Assembly: GCA_003024785.1 (NCBI GenBank)
Contig: PUQB01000115.1
Location: 124,001 to 188,000, forward strand
Source: Selaginella tamariscina
Taxonomy: Eukaryota > Streptophyta > Lycopodiopsida > Selaginellales > Selaginellaceae
Direction: 5' to 3'
Length of the DNA stretch: 64,000 nucleotides
Shown here: positions 1-11,250 of the stretch, in pieces
Layout of the letters: the number at the start of each line of letters is the position of its first letter
Position numbering within the stretch: the stretch's first letter is position 1
Position numbers and translations under genes: made by a program
The notes under the pieces: model-generated
What the model saw: the letters and a program-made list of their open reading frames with translations, nothing else
Databases searched by the model: none
Told to the model about the DNA's origin: nothing

Positions 1-1435
1 GATTACAATATATGGTTGAAGTAAGTGAATTCCCAGTTCTACATATTATATAATGTACCTTTGTCCGAGTCCAGAATATCAAATGCAAGAAAGTAGTCGT
101 AAAGGGCAGTGTAGTGAATGTTGTGCTTGAAACCTAGCCATTCTCCATATAGAATGCGATTTCCCCCTGTATGTATGTGTGTGTAAAATGGGAATCTATG
201 TGTGTGCGTGTGTGCACGTGTGTGATACCTCCGAGAAGGCTTTGAAGGCTCTCTGTGTGGCTATCAATCGGAATTGAAAATCGGACTCAGATCGATCACC
301 GAAGACAGTTTTTGATCTGTTGTATCCGACAAATGATTTGCTCCAAGGAACCCATTTAAGCGCCAAATTGGCACCATCGACTGTATTCGAAACTTTACAG
401 TATTAATTTTCAGAGTATTTAAAACTGGGTTTGCTTCAAGGAAGCTGGGATAAAGATATGCAATCATGAATACACATTGTGCATGTGTGTGTGTTATACT
501 TCTCTTCTGCGGTGAGAATAAGCTTCGAATTCAAGAGAATATTCAGAGCCTTGTGCCTTCCATCCGCATATCGTCCCGTGTTGCAGCTCCCAAGTTGAAC
601 AAGTGACATGTCCGAGGGAACTTCATCCTCAAGAACCTAATGTCTCTCAATCCTTTTTTAAATCTCTAAAGAAGTTGTATTGAAGTGCCTCTGAAATGTT
701 AGTTGTATCTTTTCTAAATGGCTCATCGTATATACATATAGATATAGATGCAAAGTTATCGAAGTAAATCTTAATGAATTAAAATATGATTTAAACAGAA
801 ACTTACGTGGCACAATCGGGACCGCCGGATCAGGTGTTAAAAACTTAATGTACTCTGCAGCGCGAGCCTTTGATGTCCAGAGAACTATTAATGCTGCTAC
901 CGGGAAGATTCTTCAACGAAGATTCCTAGCTCGTGCCGCTGCGCAGAAGTCAGGCGATTGCTGCACGGTGCAATGCTCGTGAATCGATTAAAAGTGAAAG
1001 TGTAGAGGTGCTGCTGGCGAATGTATTGAGAACGAATTGTGAGGAGCGCTTTCACTGCACGACGAAGCTCACCGTGACGCTGCCTTGGACGGTTCCTGGA
1101 GGTTATCCATCAGCTGATGATCTGAGAGTTACGCAGGAAGTCCATAATCAGCGACCTGGATCAGAAATCAACTTTTTTTCGACCTTCGATAGGCTTTATT
1201 TTCTGTGACAGTTGCCTCTTGGATGAGATCTTTCTAAGGCGATTCAGGAGTTGAAGGCGCGGGAAGGCGTTCGTCTTTCTGAATCCTGGGACTCACGAAA
1301 TCCACCAGCCGCCATAAGCTCTCAATGGTGTCTTTTGGGCCGATCAGAAGTGCAAATGGAAAAAATTTGAAAATGGCACTTGGCCGTTGGAATATGCTTT
1401 AGAATATGCACATTGAAATTCAAAATTTTAAATAA
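1..1435. other. 5' flank of the Harbinger element, no firm gene
   Basis: No gene is recognised here. GT-rich microsatellite tracts lie at about 170-230. A stretch at about 840-950 (+) reads as a basic, alanine/arginine-rich peptide (for example AARAFDVQRTINAATGKIL) and a second open frame covers 933-1208, but the two are in different frames and I recognise no family. They could be exons of a gene whose other parts lie outside the window, or of a gene disrupted by the transposon that starts at 1436. Confidence 0.3.
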
Positions 1436-1462
1436 GGCCCACTTTCCACTAGCGGGTGGTTA
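1436..1462 (+). repeat. Left terminal inverted repeat of the Harbinger element
   Basis: A 27-bp repeat beginning GGCCCACTTTCCACTAGC and ending GGTGGTTA, preceded by the target duplication TAA. It matches 6550-6576 in reverse complement without mismatch. Confidence 0.95.
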
Positions 1463-1625
1463 ATTGTTTATTTTATTATTAATTATAAATTATTTATTAT
1501 AAATTATTTTATTATTATTTATTATAAATTATTTATTTTACTAGCAGTTTGGATTTCCACTTGCAGATTATTTTAAATATAAAATCTACATGGCACCTAT
1601 GTGGCGCCTACATGGCTTTTTCGGT

Positions 1626-1670
1626 GGTAGCCAAATAACCGGGCAATTTTGCCCGGTTATACGGCTACCA
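1626..1670. repeat. Near-perfect hairpin inside the left end of the Harbinger element
   Basis: GGTAGCC, two unpaired bases, then ATAACCGGGCAA, is followed almost at once by the complementary TTGCCCGGTTAT and GGCTACC. The stem is about 20 bp with almost no loop and is GC-rich against an AT-rich surround. It lies about 190 bp inside the left terminus. It may be a subterminal transposase site, a small nested palindrome, or an upstream element of the Myb-like gene. Confidence 0.7.
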
Positions 1671-1741
1671 TGCATAAAATAGCAACACGTGTATAATAAT
1701 TTAACCTGCAGGTTATTATTAGGCTTTCCTTAATCATCGGA

Positions 1742-2598
1742 ATGGATTCAACATTTGCGGAGGTGCATGATCTTGTGGAGACTTCTCTAGGGTTATCGAC
1801 GGTACTGCCATTCAATGCGCCACAGCCTGTGGGCTGTCAATCGATCTCCTTTGCCGCTTGTTTTTGATGAATCCGATGTGCAGGTTCTCTCTTTTTTATT
1901 TTTATTACTTCTTTTTTATTTGTGTTGCAGGAGATCCCGAATGAGAACTTTAAGAAAAGACGTGGTAGCCTCTAAGGCTGAAGGAGGGTTCAAGAAGGTA
2001 AAGAAAGATCCTGATGAAATGAAAGCATCAAGATGGGAGGATAAACATGTGGAGCTCCTCATTTGTTTTAGGGAAGAGCTGCTGGAAGAATTTAGCAAAC
2101 CCCCAAAACAAGGAGTCAATCTGTGGCAAATTGTGCAGACGAAAATTGTTGGTAAGCTGTCTTTTTTAAACCTTTTTAATATTGAATTTTGTACAGCACA
2201 ATCTCCAGATTTCAAAAAGGATGCAGAGGCATGTCGTAATAAGTGGAAAGCAGAATATGCAGAATAAAAAGCTAAAGGCATACAATGAAGTCTCTGGCAA
2301 CAACAGGGAAACAAACAAATGGTATTATCTTATTGATAAGTTCATGAGTAACAGGGCCCATGTAATCAAAGAAGTACATGGTGGTGCTATTGACAATGAA
2401 GGCATTGGACTACCTGCAACTAATGAGGATGCACAAGAGACAAAGAAAGGACAAGGAAATAAAGCTTCAAAACTTGGTAATGAACTCAAGGAAACAAGGA
2501 CTGCCATTTTAAACACAGTTAACCAATGGGAAGAACGTAAAGTTGTTGTTCTGGAACGTCTTGAGGGGATTTTGCAGCAGCTTGTGGACAAGCTATAA
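1742..2598 (+). CDS. Harbinger Myb/SANT-like DNA-binding protein (frame-disrupted)
   Basis: This is the accessory protein that PIF/Harbinger transposons use alongside the transposase; in the family it binds element ends and helps nuclear import. A start at 1742 gives MDSTFAEVHDLVETSLG in a short first exon. The main exon begins near 1931 and contains a trihelix-like segment (ASRWEDKHVELLICF, then QGVNLWQIVQTKIV). A GT-AG intron at about 2151-2205 is followed by DFKKDAEACRNKWK, then KLKAYNEVSGNN and NKWYYLIDKFMS, the usual end of this domain. The C-terminal half (ETRTAILNTVNQWEE...LQQLVDKL) looks helical. Between CRNKWKAEYAE and KLKAYNEV, at about 2265, the frame shifts by one base, so the protein is broken as written. 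Confidence 0.8.
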
Positions 2599-2661
2599 AA
2601 TTGTATTTTTATGTTGTAATTTGGACACACACTTTATTCTGCAGACACTGTTGATAATTAG

Positions 2662-2779
2662 GTTCGAATTATGCTGTCCATGAAGCTGCGGTGAGCTACT
2701 TGATTATACTTGGCAAGGACAAGCCTCTGTGTAAGCTTGATATGGTGAAAGCTGGTGTCATCGACAATGTCCTTGAGAG
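2662..2779 (+). pseudogene. Captured exon of an armadillo-like repeat protein
   Basis: A single exon-like block with an AG before it and GT after it (donor GTAGCT). It encodes [20 protein letters not shown] followed by [17 protein letters not shown], resembling armadillo-repeat helices of large plant proteins such as the cellulose synthase-interactive (CSI/POM2) family; the exact family is tentative. It is out of frame with the next captured block, so the two come from different genes. It lies inside the Harbinger element with no start, stop or other exons of its gene, and is unlikely to make a functional product. Confidence 0.5.
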
Positions 2780-2864
2780 GTAGCTCTCTCTGTCTCTTAC
2801 TATACTCAAACAGTACTTCAGTTAAACTAAGTTATTAAATATTATAATACATATTTGCTCAAAG

Positions 2865-3295
2865 GTTTTATTGCTCGGTGCCACGTATTTTACTGCGTTG
2901 GAGACCATGGACGTGGTTGAACACGTGGGACGTATTGATGAGCTCTCCAACAGGGCTAGGCTCTTGCTTGTCCTGCTTGTTGCTGTGCTTGATGCCTTCT
3001 TTATCCTCTGGATATTCTCTTCCCTCTCTAGAACTCTGGAGAAACTCACTGTATGTCTCTCTCTTGTTCATACATATATGTGTGCGTGTGTGTGTTGATA
3101 CGTATATGTGTGTGTGTGTATTATATGGACAGACCTTGTTTTGCAGGCGATGAAGCTAGCTGTAAAGTTGGAGCTATACAGAAGATTCACAAACGCGTTG
3201 ACGTTTGCAGTTATTGCTTCTGTTGGATGGATTGGCTATGAGGTACAGATATTTATAACACAGACACACACACACACATGTGTGTGTGTGTTTAT

Positions 3296-3350
<55 letters not shown>

Positions 3351-3475
3351 CTTATAACATATGTGTTGTTTGAGTGCAGTTATACTTCAAAGCTTCGGAT
3401 CCATTTGGTGAGAATTGGCAGAACGCATGGGTAATTGCTGCATTCTGGAATGTGGTCTCCTTCTTACTTCTTTGT
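2865..3475 (+). pseudogene. Captured three-exon fragment of a GOST/TMEM87-like 7TM gene
   Basis: Three exons with intact GT-AG introns: 2865-3050 (GATYFTALETMDVVEHVGR... DAFFILWIFSSLSRTLEKL), 3147-3242 (KLAVKLELYRRFTNALTFAV... SVGWIGYE) and 3380 to about 3475 (LYFKASDPFGENWQNAWVIA... SFLLLCV). These match the C-terminal transmembrane part of plant lung seven-transmembrane receptor/GOST/TMEM87 Golgi proteins. The frame is open across all three. The upstream half and the cytoplasmic tail are missing. The second intron (3243-3379) is almost all AC/TG, AT and GA microsatellite. The fragment lies inside the Harbinger element, so it is a captured copy; expression is unknown. Confidence 0.75.
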
Positions 3476-3638
3476 GTATATATATATATTATATATATAT
3501 GGTAAGAGTTCATTGGTGATTAGTTTTCTAAGAGATAATAAATATATAAGAATTAAGATTAATTCTTATCATTAAGCTGTAGTTTATATACAAATATATT
3601 TAATGTCTCGTCTGCATAAATTGAAATGACTTACGTAC

Positions 3639-4302
3639 TAATCCATGGTCCAATGAGAGCAGCTTAATGCAAGAAGATAAAAATCCAGCATGCTGGTTAA
3701 GCTGCTTTTGGCAGTCGGCAAGACGTGGGAGGACTTCAGCAAGAAGTGCGTGCCACCTACAATAAGCAAATTATCGTATTATTTACTATTATATAGAGCC
3801 TATATGCAAGTATGTCTGTAAATATACATATATAGCAACACAAACAAACATATGTACAGATGTATGTGTGTGCATGCCGATCTTCTATATATCCACAAGT
3901 ATACATATATACACAAACACACGCACACACATATATATAGATAGATAGATAGATAGATAGTGTGTGAGTGATATTCATGTGTCATGTAGACGCTTGATGT
4001 GTGTGCGGACTATTCAACATATGGTGTATGAAGTACCTCTCTCCCGAATAAAGAGCACATAACTTCTCAAATAACTTTACCGCGGAATCAAATTTACTTG
4101 TTCTGGGAAATCAAGTACACTGAATTAGACGCACTTAAACAAGGAAAAGCATTCATTAAGCAATAAACATTAAATTAAGTCGCTTAAACATTGATTACCT
4201 GTGATATATTGCAGCTAACTCGCCGTCTAAGACAACACCATGCCGTTTACGAGACCTATGATAATTGTCCGCTGCAGCCCGTGTTAACTCTAGATAAAGG
4301 TC
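3639..4302 (-). pseudogene. Captured three-exon fragment of TRAPPII subunit TRS130/TRAPPC10
   Basis: On the minus strand three exons join in frame: 4302-4199 (DLYLELTRAAADNYHRSRK, HGVVLDGELAAIYH), 4102-4037 (SKFDSAVKLFEKLCALYSGE) and 3756-3639 (WHALLAEVLPRLADCQKQLN, AGFLSSCIKLLSLDHGL). This is the middle of plant TRS130, a vesicle-tethering factor of the TRAPPII complex. Splice sites are normal and no stop interrupts the frame. A further upstream piece may reach about 4440, but I cannot assign it. The fragment lies between the two transposon genes and shares its strand with the transposase, so it could be read through from the transposase promoter or act as antisense to the source gene. Confidence 0.8.
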
Positions 4303-4947
4303 CTGCAAAAGTTAATCAAATGTAGTATAAAACAAATAAGAACACAAAACATGTCTTCGTACAGACGCATGTAGTTGAGCCGCTGTTTCTGGTGCTGTCA
4401 CAAGTAGAACTCAGCGCCTCCGGTCAACATAGTGCAATGCAGTCGCTATAATTTATAGTAGCTAAATATTCAGTAGTAAATGATGTTTAAATTTATTATA
4501 TAGTTTGTTATAAGAGGCCTTTTGTCTCTCCCCGTCGCTGTCTCTGTCTGTCTGTCTGTTTGTCTGTCTCTTCATACACACATTGTTAGCAGTCATAATT
4601 TTATTGTAGTTAGTGAGGGTATTCAGCATAGTACTGGATATTATCAACCAAGTTACTTTAGTTAGTTCCTCAAAGCCATATATTTTGCATAGGTAATGTT
4701 TAAGAAAGCTTGGATGTTAAATCTTGAAAAGCAAATTACATGGAATATGATTCATAAAAGAGTATATGTTCACTTATATTCTTATAAGCAAACATATAAA
4801 TTAAATTATACATAAACACACACGCTGTAATATTTAAGTTTTAAAACAACAAAAAATAATTGACTATATCACTCTAACACCAAACAACTAGTTCTTACTC
4901 TTCTTACTCACTAAGGTCATTTTCTCTAAACACTTGCCTCACAAGGT

Positions 4948-6440
4948 TTATGCTTGCATCTCAAACAACACTTTTGCCAAAGCATCCCTCCTTTCTGAGT
5001 CTGAGTAGCTACTCATGGCCTGACATATATTACTTATTGTTGCATTGTCATCATGTTCTTCAAGACTTCTTGCTAAAGCTTCCATAGAGTCAATCCTATT
5101 GCTTTCACCCGATGTAAATATAAGATGATGCTTTGGCTACCTCACTTTCATCAAGCTTACATCGCTTAAAGGTATCTCTCACCCTTTGAAAAGCCAATGT
5201 ACTCTCCTCCTCAGCTTTTATTGTATCTTCCAACTCTTTTTCAGCTTCAACCATCCAAGCATCATTAAAACTATCACCATGTAGAATACATAAGTTGTGA
5301 AGAACACAACATGTAGCCACTTGATCAGGCACATACTTTAACTTGCTATCATTCCTCTTCATAAGAATTCTGAAACGAGCTTTCAATTCACCAATTGCAC
5401 ACTCCACTGGCATACGAGTGCTAGATTGAATGAAGTTCCAATAGTACTTCATTCGATCTAAACCTTGCTTGCTTCCTTTGTAAGGAGACAACATCCAAGG
5501 TTTAACAGCATATGCAGCATCTCCAACTAAACAATATGATCCAAGATATCCATTCTTAATTCTCAAACCAGCTGCTGACCTGTTAAAAACATTGGAGTCA
5601 TGTAAACTACCTGCCATCCAATGTCATAATCCCATATATACTTCTTTGCTGAGACAATCAACTGAAGTATAATAGAATGAAAACCCTTCCTATTATAATA
5701 ATCTTGTGGATGAAGTTTTGGTGCAATCACTTGTAAATAACTTCCATCAATGGCTCCAACAACACTAGGAATGCCTCTGATCCTCTCAAACTCTTTAGAT
5801 AGTTTTTCTAACCTTTGTGGTGATGGCCAAGCAATGCATTTATCTCGAAGCTTTATTTTTATTGCATTACAAAACTCCTTAACTATCTTGTGCACCGTTG
5901 TCATTCCAATACCGTACTCATCCGCAATATCCTTAATGAGATTACCAGTGCCTAACCTGGTAAGGGCAACACACACTCGCTTCTCGAGTGGAATGGCTTG
6001 CCGTAAATGAGTGTCATGCCGCTGTAAATGAGGGCAAGTTCTGTACATAGAAATGAGAAGGTATCTCGTGATACACGCATCCTTGACTTGAACATAGCAT
6101 CATTATAAGAAGCAAGAAGTGTTCTCTCAACATACACATTAGGCCTATCATACATCCAAATGAATGGAGAATTCCGCCTTGTCATGCCATCACATTTAAT
6201 GGCCAATTCAAAAGCCTTAAGAAGCAACTCAATTGCCAACATACCTGTGATGCTAGTAGTTTCTTCTAACATACCTCGAATGGAGATCACAATCGCAATT
6301 ATAACTCGAATGAGTTGTTTACGATCCATTTCTCTATGCCCAGAATCCATAGCCAAATGCCGCCAAACCTCTCCTTGCACAAATCTAGGGTAACTCAATA
6401 ACCCTAAATTATAATTAATTAAAAAAACCTTCTTAACCAA
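4948..6440 (-). CDS. PIF/Harbinger DDE transposase (HARBI1-like), frame-disrupted
   Basis: This is the nuclease that cuts and pastes the element. The protein appears in consecutive frames: 6440 to about 6030 (MVKKVFLINYN... MRVSRDTFSFLCTELA), about 6030-5610 (PHLQRHDTHLRQAIPLEKRV; helix-turn-helix NLIKDIADEYGIGMTTVHKI; FHSIILQLIVSAKKYIWDYD), and about 5607-5105 (GSLHDSNVFNRSAAG... GDAAYAVKPWMLSPYKG... VECAIGELKARFRIL). The catalytic D-D-E is present: D in VGAIDGS (codon 5745-5747), D in VGDAAY (5519-5521), E in VECAIG (5402-5404). Each junction needs only one base to restore the frame, and the first lies in a CCC run. After the stop at 5105 a further frame (5112-4948, RIDSMEALARSLEEHDDNAT ending LFEMQA) looks like a natural C-terminus behind a third shift. 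Confidence 0.85.
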
Positions 6441-6549
6441 AAATTGTTCAATGGTAGTTTAATTTTTAATTCAATTAACCACTCTAGTGTAAAACCACAG
6501 TGGTAGTTATTATTAATGACGTGGCATTTTTTTAAATTACCAGACCAAA

Positions 6550-6576
6550 TAACCACCCGCTAGTGGAAAGTGGGCC
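6550..6576 (-). repeat. Right terminal inverted repeat of the Harbinger element
   Basis: Exact reverse complement of 1436-1462, followed by the second TAA target duplication at 6577-6579. Confidence 0.95.
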
Positions 6577-9239
6577 TAAGTTTATTTGAAACATACTAGG
6601 AATATTCACTATCTGCGGTTTGTTTTTAATCGACGGCGATGATCTGTTGAACTTATTTCTTGATCACGCGACCATGAAGATCCTGAAGCTGTGGGCTAAT
6701 GATCACTAAGTAAGTTTCCGGATGCATCTTTTGATAGTTCTTAATGAAAGATTTGTGTAAGAGTTCGATCAGTTTTTTGATTTTGTGTATCTATATATAC
6801 GTATACATACACACACATGTACATATGTGTTGCGAGTGTCTGTATTTATGTGAAATTCAGGGGGAAAACAGGACCTTACCAATACTTGGTGCAATATGGT
6901 GGCAAGACGTTGTAAACTTCACTAAATTGCAGTTCATATTATGATCTTTCGTGTTTCCCAGTAAAAGCCTCAGGTATAATTCACTTAATTATTCTTTATG
7001 TCTACTTTTAATAATGGTTTTCTTCAGGGACGGCAAGGGTAAAATCGGGTAAGCTGTTATGAAGCTCGATCTATTTATTTGTTAACGATTTCTTTTCAAT
7101 ATTCATTCATCATGGATACTAGCCAACAGGCTATGACTACAGTCAAAATGGTTGAAGCAGGAAACGCTGCAGGAGCCGGCACGGCAAGCAAGCGGATACC
7201 TCAAGTGCCATCTGCACCAAATTGTCTGACTCCTCTGTATGACACTTGAAAAGGGGGCTGCTGGTGTAATGAGCGATAGATAAGCACATTTTAGTGCTGC
7301 AATATTCTGGATAGATACAAACTAACTTGCAATTGATACCTCCATCTACACATCATCTTGGTGCGCTTTCACTTGTGGAAACTCGGCTCTTGCTACAAAT
7401 GCAAAACTATACACTTGACGACTAGCAATGCGTTCTCAAGATCGCTACTGAACCCAAACATGTTGAGCAGTAACTTTCTCCAAGATATGCCCGCTCAATG
7501 AGGGAAACCACGGTACACCACTTATCAGATTTTCACATGACAAACTGTTCAGTAGGAACTTGATGTAAACATTTTATTTGTACAATGTTCCCAATTAGAG
7601 AATGTATTCTGTGTGCAACAATATATGCTGTCTAAAGTGGTAATACGTAGTATATAAGAAAATGCATCATATAACCCTTTGTTGATAAGAATATAATTAT
7701 TCCTGGGAGCCCGGTTTGAATCCACGGTGAGCATTTCTTGCCCTTCGGACTTGCATTATTTAATCGGTTAGTTGTTGGCATTAGGCTGATGGTTGAACTT
7801 GAGCTCCAGCTTCTGGATGGAGGTTGGGCTGATGCTTAAGCTGATTTCTGAGTTTCAGACCTGTGGCTATTGGAGTAGCAAACCACTGTATGCACTCCCT
7901 CATTCATATGGAAGAAAAGTAGAAAGTATTATACTTGTACAAGTGTTCTCTCTTTCATCATGTTATTCTCTATTTCATTATCGATGAACGAGGCATCGAA
8001 ATCAGCTTGCTAGAACATGTTTGCATGTGCCACTTGTCAGTCCTTGTTTTTTGGCTTTAGAGTTGTTTAGCGTGGGAGAGATAAGAAACCGTTCAAGAGC
8101 TGCTAACAACCAGTTTTATGATTTCCCCTCAAGTTTCACAAGTAACATGCACACACACATATATAACTTTAACATTCGGAACCATTATACTATGCATTTA
8201 ACTCAGCAAGTAAATGATGAGTTTGTCAAGGTGATTTCCCCTTAAAATGGTTTTACATAGTAGAATCCTTCACTTGTGCTTGAGGTTTTTATAGCATGGA
8301 ACAAAGTCATTGACATGTATGCCACATAGGGTGATTCAGGACAGCATGTGTAATCAATACCCGAAGGTTAGCCAGGAACACACAAACAAATTGTAAATAA
8401 ATCCCTTCAAATGCTTTGTTTGTATGTAACATATTTTACAACCTACGTTTATTATATGACAAATTATTGAAGTCAATTACTTAACATTTGTCGCAAATGT
8501 TTATATCAGGGTACTTTCTATATATAATGGTAACATGTGTTTAAAATTTCACCTTTATCACTTGTAGGAACACAAACAACTAATGATATGAGAAAAAGAA
8601 GATAAACATGTTTGGACTAGAAGCAACAAGTCCATGTGGAAGGATTTCAATGGTGTAATTCAAATTAGTTACTATGGACCATTTCACATGCATTAACCCA
8701 AAATTTTCTTTCAACTATCAAAAACAAGGACTACAATTGCTAAGGAAAGGGAAGCTATGTTACAAATTTGTGATTTTCAACCTGAATGCAAAGCCATTGC
8801 AAGGCCAAACTACACTATTGTTTTGATAATATAAAATGTCTTGTTTAGTGATTCACATTGAAATGCACAAACACTTTATTTCCCATGATGTCTTTCGCAT
8901 CACTAAGAAACATTATTGAAAAAGGTCAAAGAACAAGTTGCACTTACTTCCAGAGCTTTTGCAAGTTTTATTACAATGGATGTTGCATCAAACATCATCT
9001 TTGCATGCCTAATGGATAGTGTATATGGTGCCACCAGAATACCGATCATGAACTTGATGATATTTTCGAAGAACTTATTTCACTAACAAACATCGCAAGT
9101 AAGTTAGTCAAATATACCCTCATAAAAAGTATTTATAACCTTGCATATTGTTCTCAACACTGAGTTTTTTTCTTTTTGACATAGTGTTTCCCATATTTTA
9201 TCGTCTTATACACAATTTTTACGATACACTTATATGTTG

Positions 9240-11250
9240 ACAACCTCGGAGCCAAGGATGTAACCTCTGCTACCTCTGCTTTGAGGTTTGTTGGAAGTGC
9301 ATCCTTGCATTATCAATCCTTAGCACTGAGGCTTGTATAGTGGCAACTTCGATATCAAGGATGTGTTAATGATAACCTCAACATTAAAGTTTTCTTAAGT
9401 GCTTTTAAATTTTACCCTTTATTTGATTGATACTTTTTGTAATTGTCTATATAGCCAAAGAAAGGGCAACTGTGCATCGAAAGACTAAATGGATTATTGC
9501 ATTTGAAGAATTATTTGATAGTTTTTCTTGGACTATTCATCTTTCCTAGGCAAAGTTCTCTAGAAGTTCCACATGTATTTAATATGTCCTTAGTGGGTGC
9601 AAACTCATGTGCTTATCTCATATACAAATTATGGCCATGTGGAGATCTTCAGGATGCCTATATGTGTTTTGATCAAACATGTAGAGTCTACGATTGAAGT
9701 ACAATGGACATATTCATCTATGACCATAAGTAAGTCCTGGCCATCTATATATATTCATGACAGATTAATCTACAATCAATTTTGATTGTTGCCATATTGT
9801 AAAATAAAACAGAGAACAAACTATGTTAAAGAAAACTAGTCAACCTTGTTTTTTGATCAACTAGATTATCAAGAATTCATGGAAATGAGCTATGCAAGCT
9901 AAATTATTGTGAAAAATCTTCAACAATAATGTTTTTATGAGTGAGATTCTTTTCATTTTAGCATGAGCTTCAACAACACATGGAAAAGTATATACATCCT
10001 TCATCCTGTCGGAAATATGAAGTTGTGTAAGATGCTCATAAAGGCAAACACTATTGAAGAACTAGTTGAAGATAGCCAACATGGTACATGTTCTTGGTTG
10101 CTGAAAACATGTCAAAAAATGACTTCCAATGACCTCCCAAGTTGAACACATGGATTGCTTGATAGATGAAAAAAGAATTTTGGCATACTTTGCAAGTACG
10201 TAGGTAAGGCTCTGTAAATTCACTTCACTAAACAATGGTATTCATAGGGCATAGACAGCAAAAAGCTCTAGTCCCAACAATAAATTTGTTAAACCAAATC
10301 ATTCCAGTTGGAGATATAATGTCACAGTTGAGAATAGAAAGTGGATATCGTGAAGGCCACATGTCTAAACCTTGTCAATGCGTTCTTACAATGATAGAGG
10401 TTATGCGTTATTCGTTGGATGCCACAATGGGAACTCAAAGAATAATCTAATTGCTAGGTATTGACAAGAATAACATCAAACTAGCTGTGACCAAATAATC
10501 GACTTGATCAAACGTATCTCTTGAGTAAGGATTCCACTTAAAAGCCATGTGATTGAAAAGGAAACAAACACTGTAAAAGAAGTTTTTTAGTCCAATGAAG
10601 GTGAACGACTCTTATAGCCAAAGTATAAGTACACCACAGTTCCAAAATAAACCAAGGATATTGAAAAGGAACATTTATTTACCAAAATGAAATTAAGTTT
10701 TGACCAATTCCAAGCCAAAAAGGATGGTAGGAAGTTATCCACGACAAAGATTGGGCAATACAACATTACATAGGTAGAGCAAATGTCAGGGTATTAACCG
10801 ACTTTAAACTCAACATGTGAAGTATTGATTTGTCCTATGCAAGGTGTGCCAACTCTAGGGTTTATGGCTGTTTTTAGTATGACGAGCATAACAAGAATAC
10901 CTAGTTTGTGCAAACTTGTCCATGTATTTTAATTGCACATTTTTTATGTCAGCATTGGAATCCTTGGTGTCGAGGTTTATCTTGCGAGAAATGATAAAAA
11001 TATTCATTAGTTTGTTAAATAATCATTAATGCAAAGATTATTTAACAAACTAACAATAGTGTTTTATTGGTTCCCATAACATTTATGTCCTCAGTGCCAA
11101 GAATTTAATTTCAATTATCATTTGTATTGCTTATTTCAAACAGCCGATAAGTATTATCCTTGGCGCCAAGGACAATACTTATGAAACGTTTGCTTGCAAT
11201 GCTTAGAATAATCCACATATAAATCCTTGGCATCAAGGACTCAATTATTA
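9240..11250. repeat. Scattered imperfect palindromes of the CCTTGGcgCCAAGG type
   Basis: Short related motifs recur: CCTCGGAGCCAAGG near 9243, TTCGATATCAAGGATG near 9347, TCCTTGGTGTCGAGG near 10960-10976, TCAGTGCCAAGAA near 11095, TCCTTGGCGCCAAGGA near 11157 (perfect 16-bp palindrome), TCCTTGGCATCAAGGA near 11223. They are unevenly spaced and differ mainly in the middle bases. Confidence 0.5.
11007..11053. repeat. Perfect 18-bp inverted repeat (hairpin)
   Basis: TTAGTTTGTTAAATAATC (11007-11024), an 11-nt loop, then its exact complement GATTATTTAACAAACTAA (11036-11053). It could fold as a small hairpin in DNA or RNA. No flanking gene or target duplication is apparent. Confidence 0.85.

Larger units (their letters stand above)
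1436..6576. mobile_element. PIF/Harbinger DNA transposon (5.1 kb) carrying host gene fragments
   Basis: Both ends carry a perfect 27-bp inverted repeat: positions 1436-1462 start GGCCCACTTTCC, and 6550-6576 are the exact reverse complement. Both ends are flanked by TAA (1433-1435 and 6577-6579), the 3-bp target duplication typical of PIF/Harbinger elements. Inside are the two proteins of this superfamily, a Myb/SANT-like protein on + (about 1742-2598) and a DDE transposase on - (about 4948-6440). Between them, from 2662 to about 4440, lie exon pieces of three host genes with introns still present. Both transposon reading frames are broken by single-base shifts, so the copy is either no longer autonomous or carries consensus errors. 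The perfect terminal repeats and clean target duplication suggest a fairly recent insertion. Confidence 0.95.

Noticed and set aside
7690..7725. tRNA B-box-like GGTTTGAATCCAC
   Set aside because: No A-box, no cloverleaf and no acceptor stem around it.
9963..10450. Short open frames possibly from an old transposon
   Set aside because: No recognisable motif of any transposase, RT or gag; mentioned only as decayed possible coding DNA.
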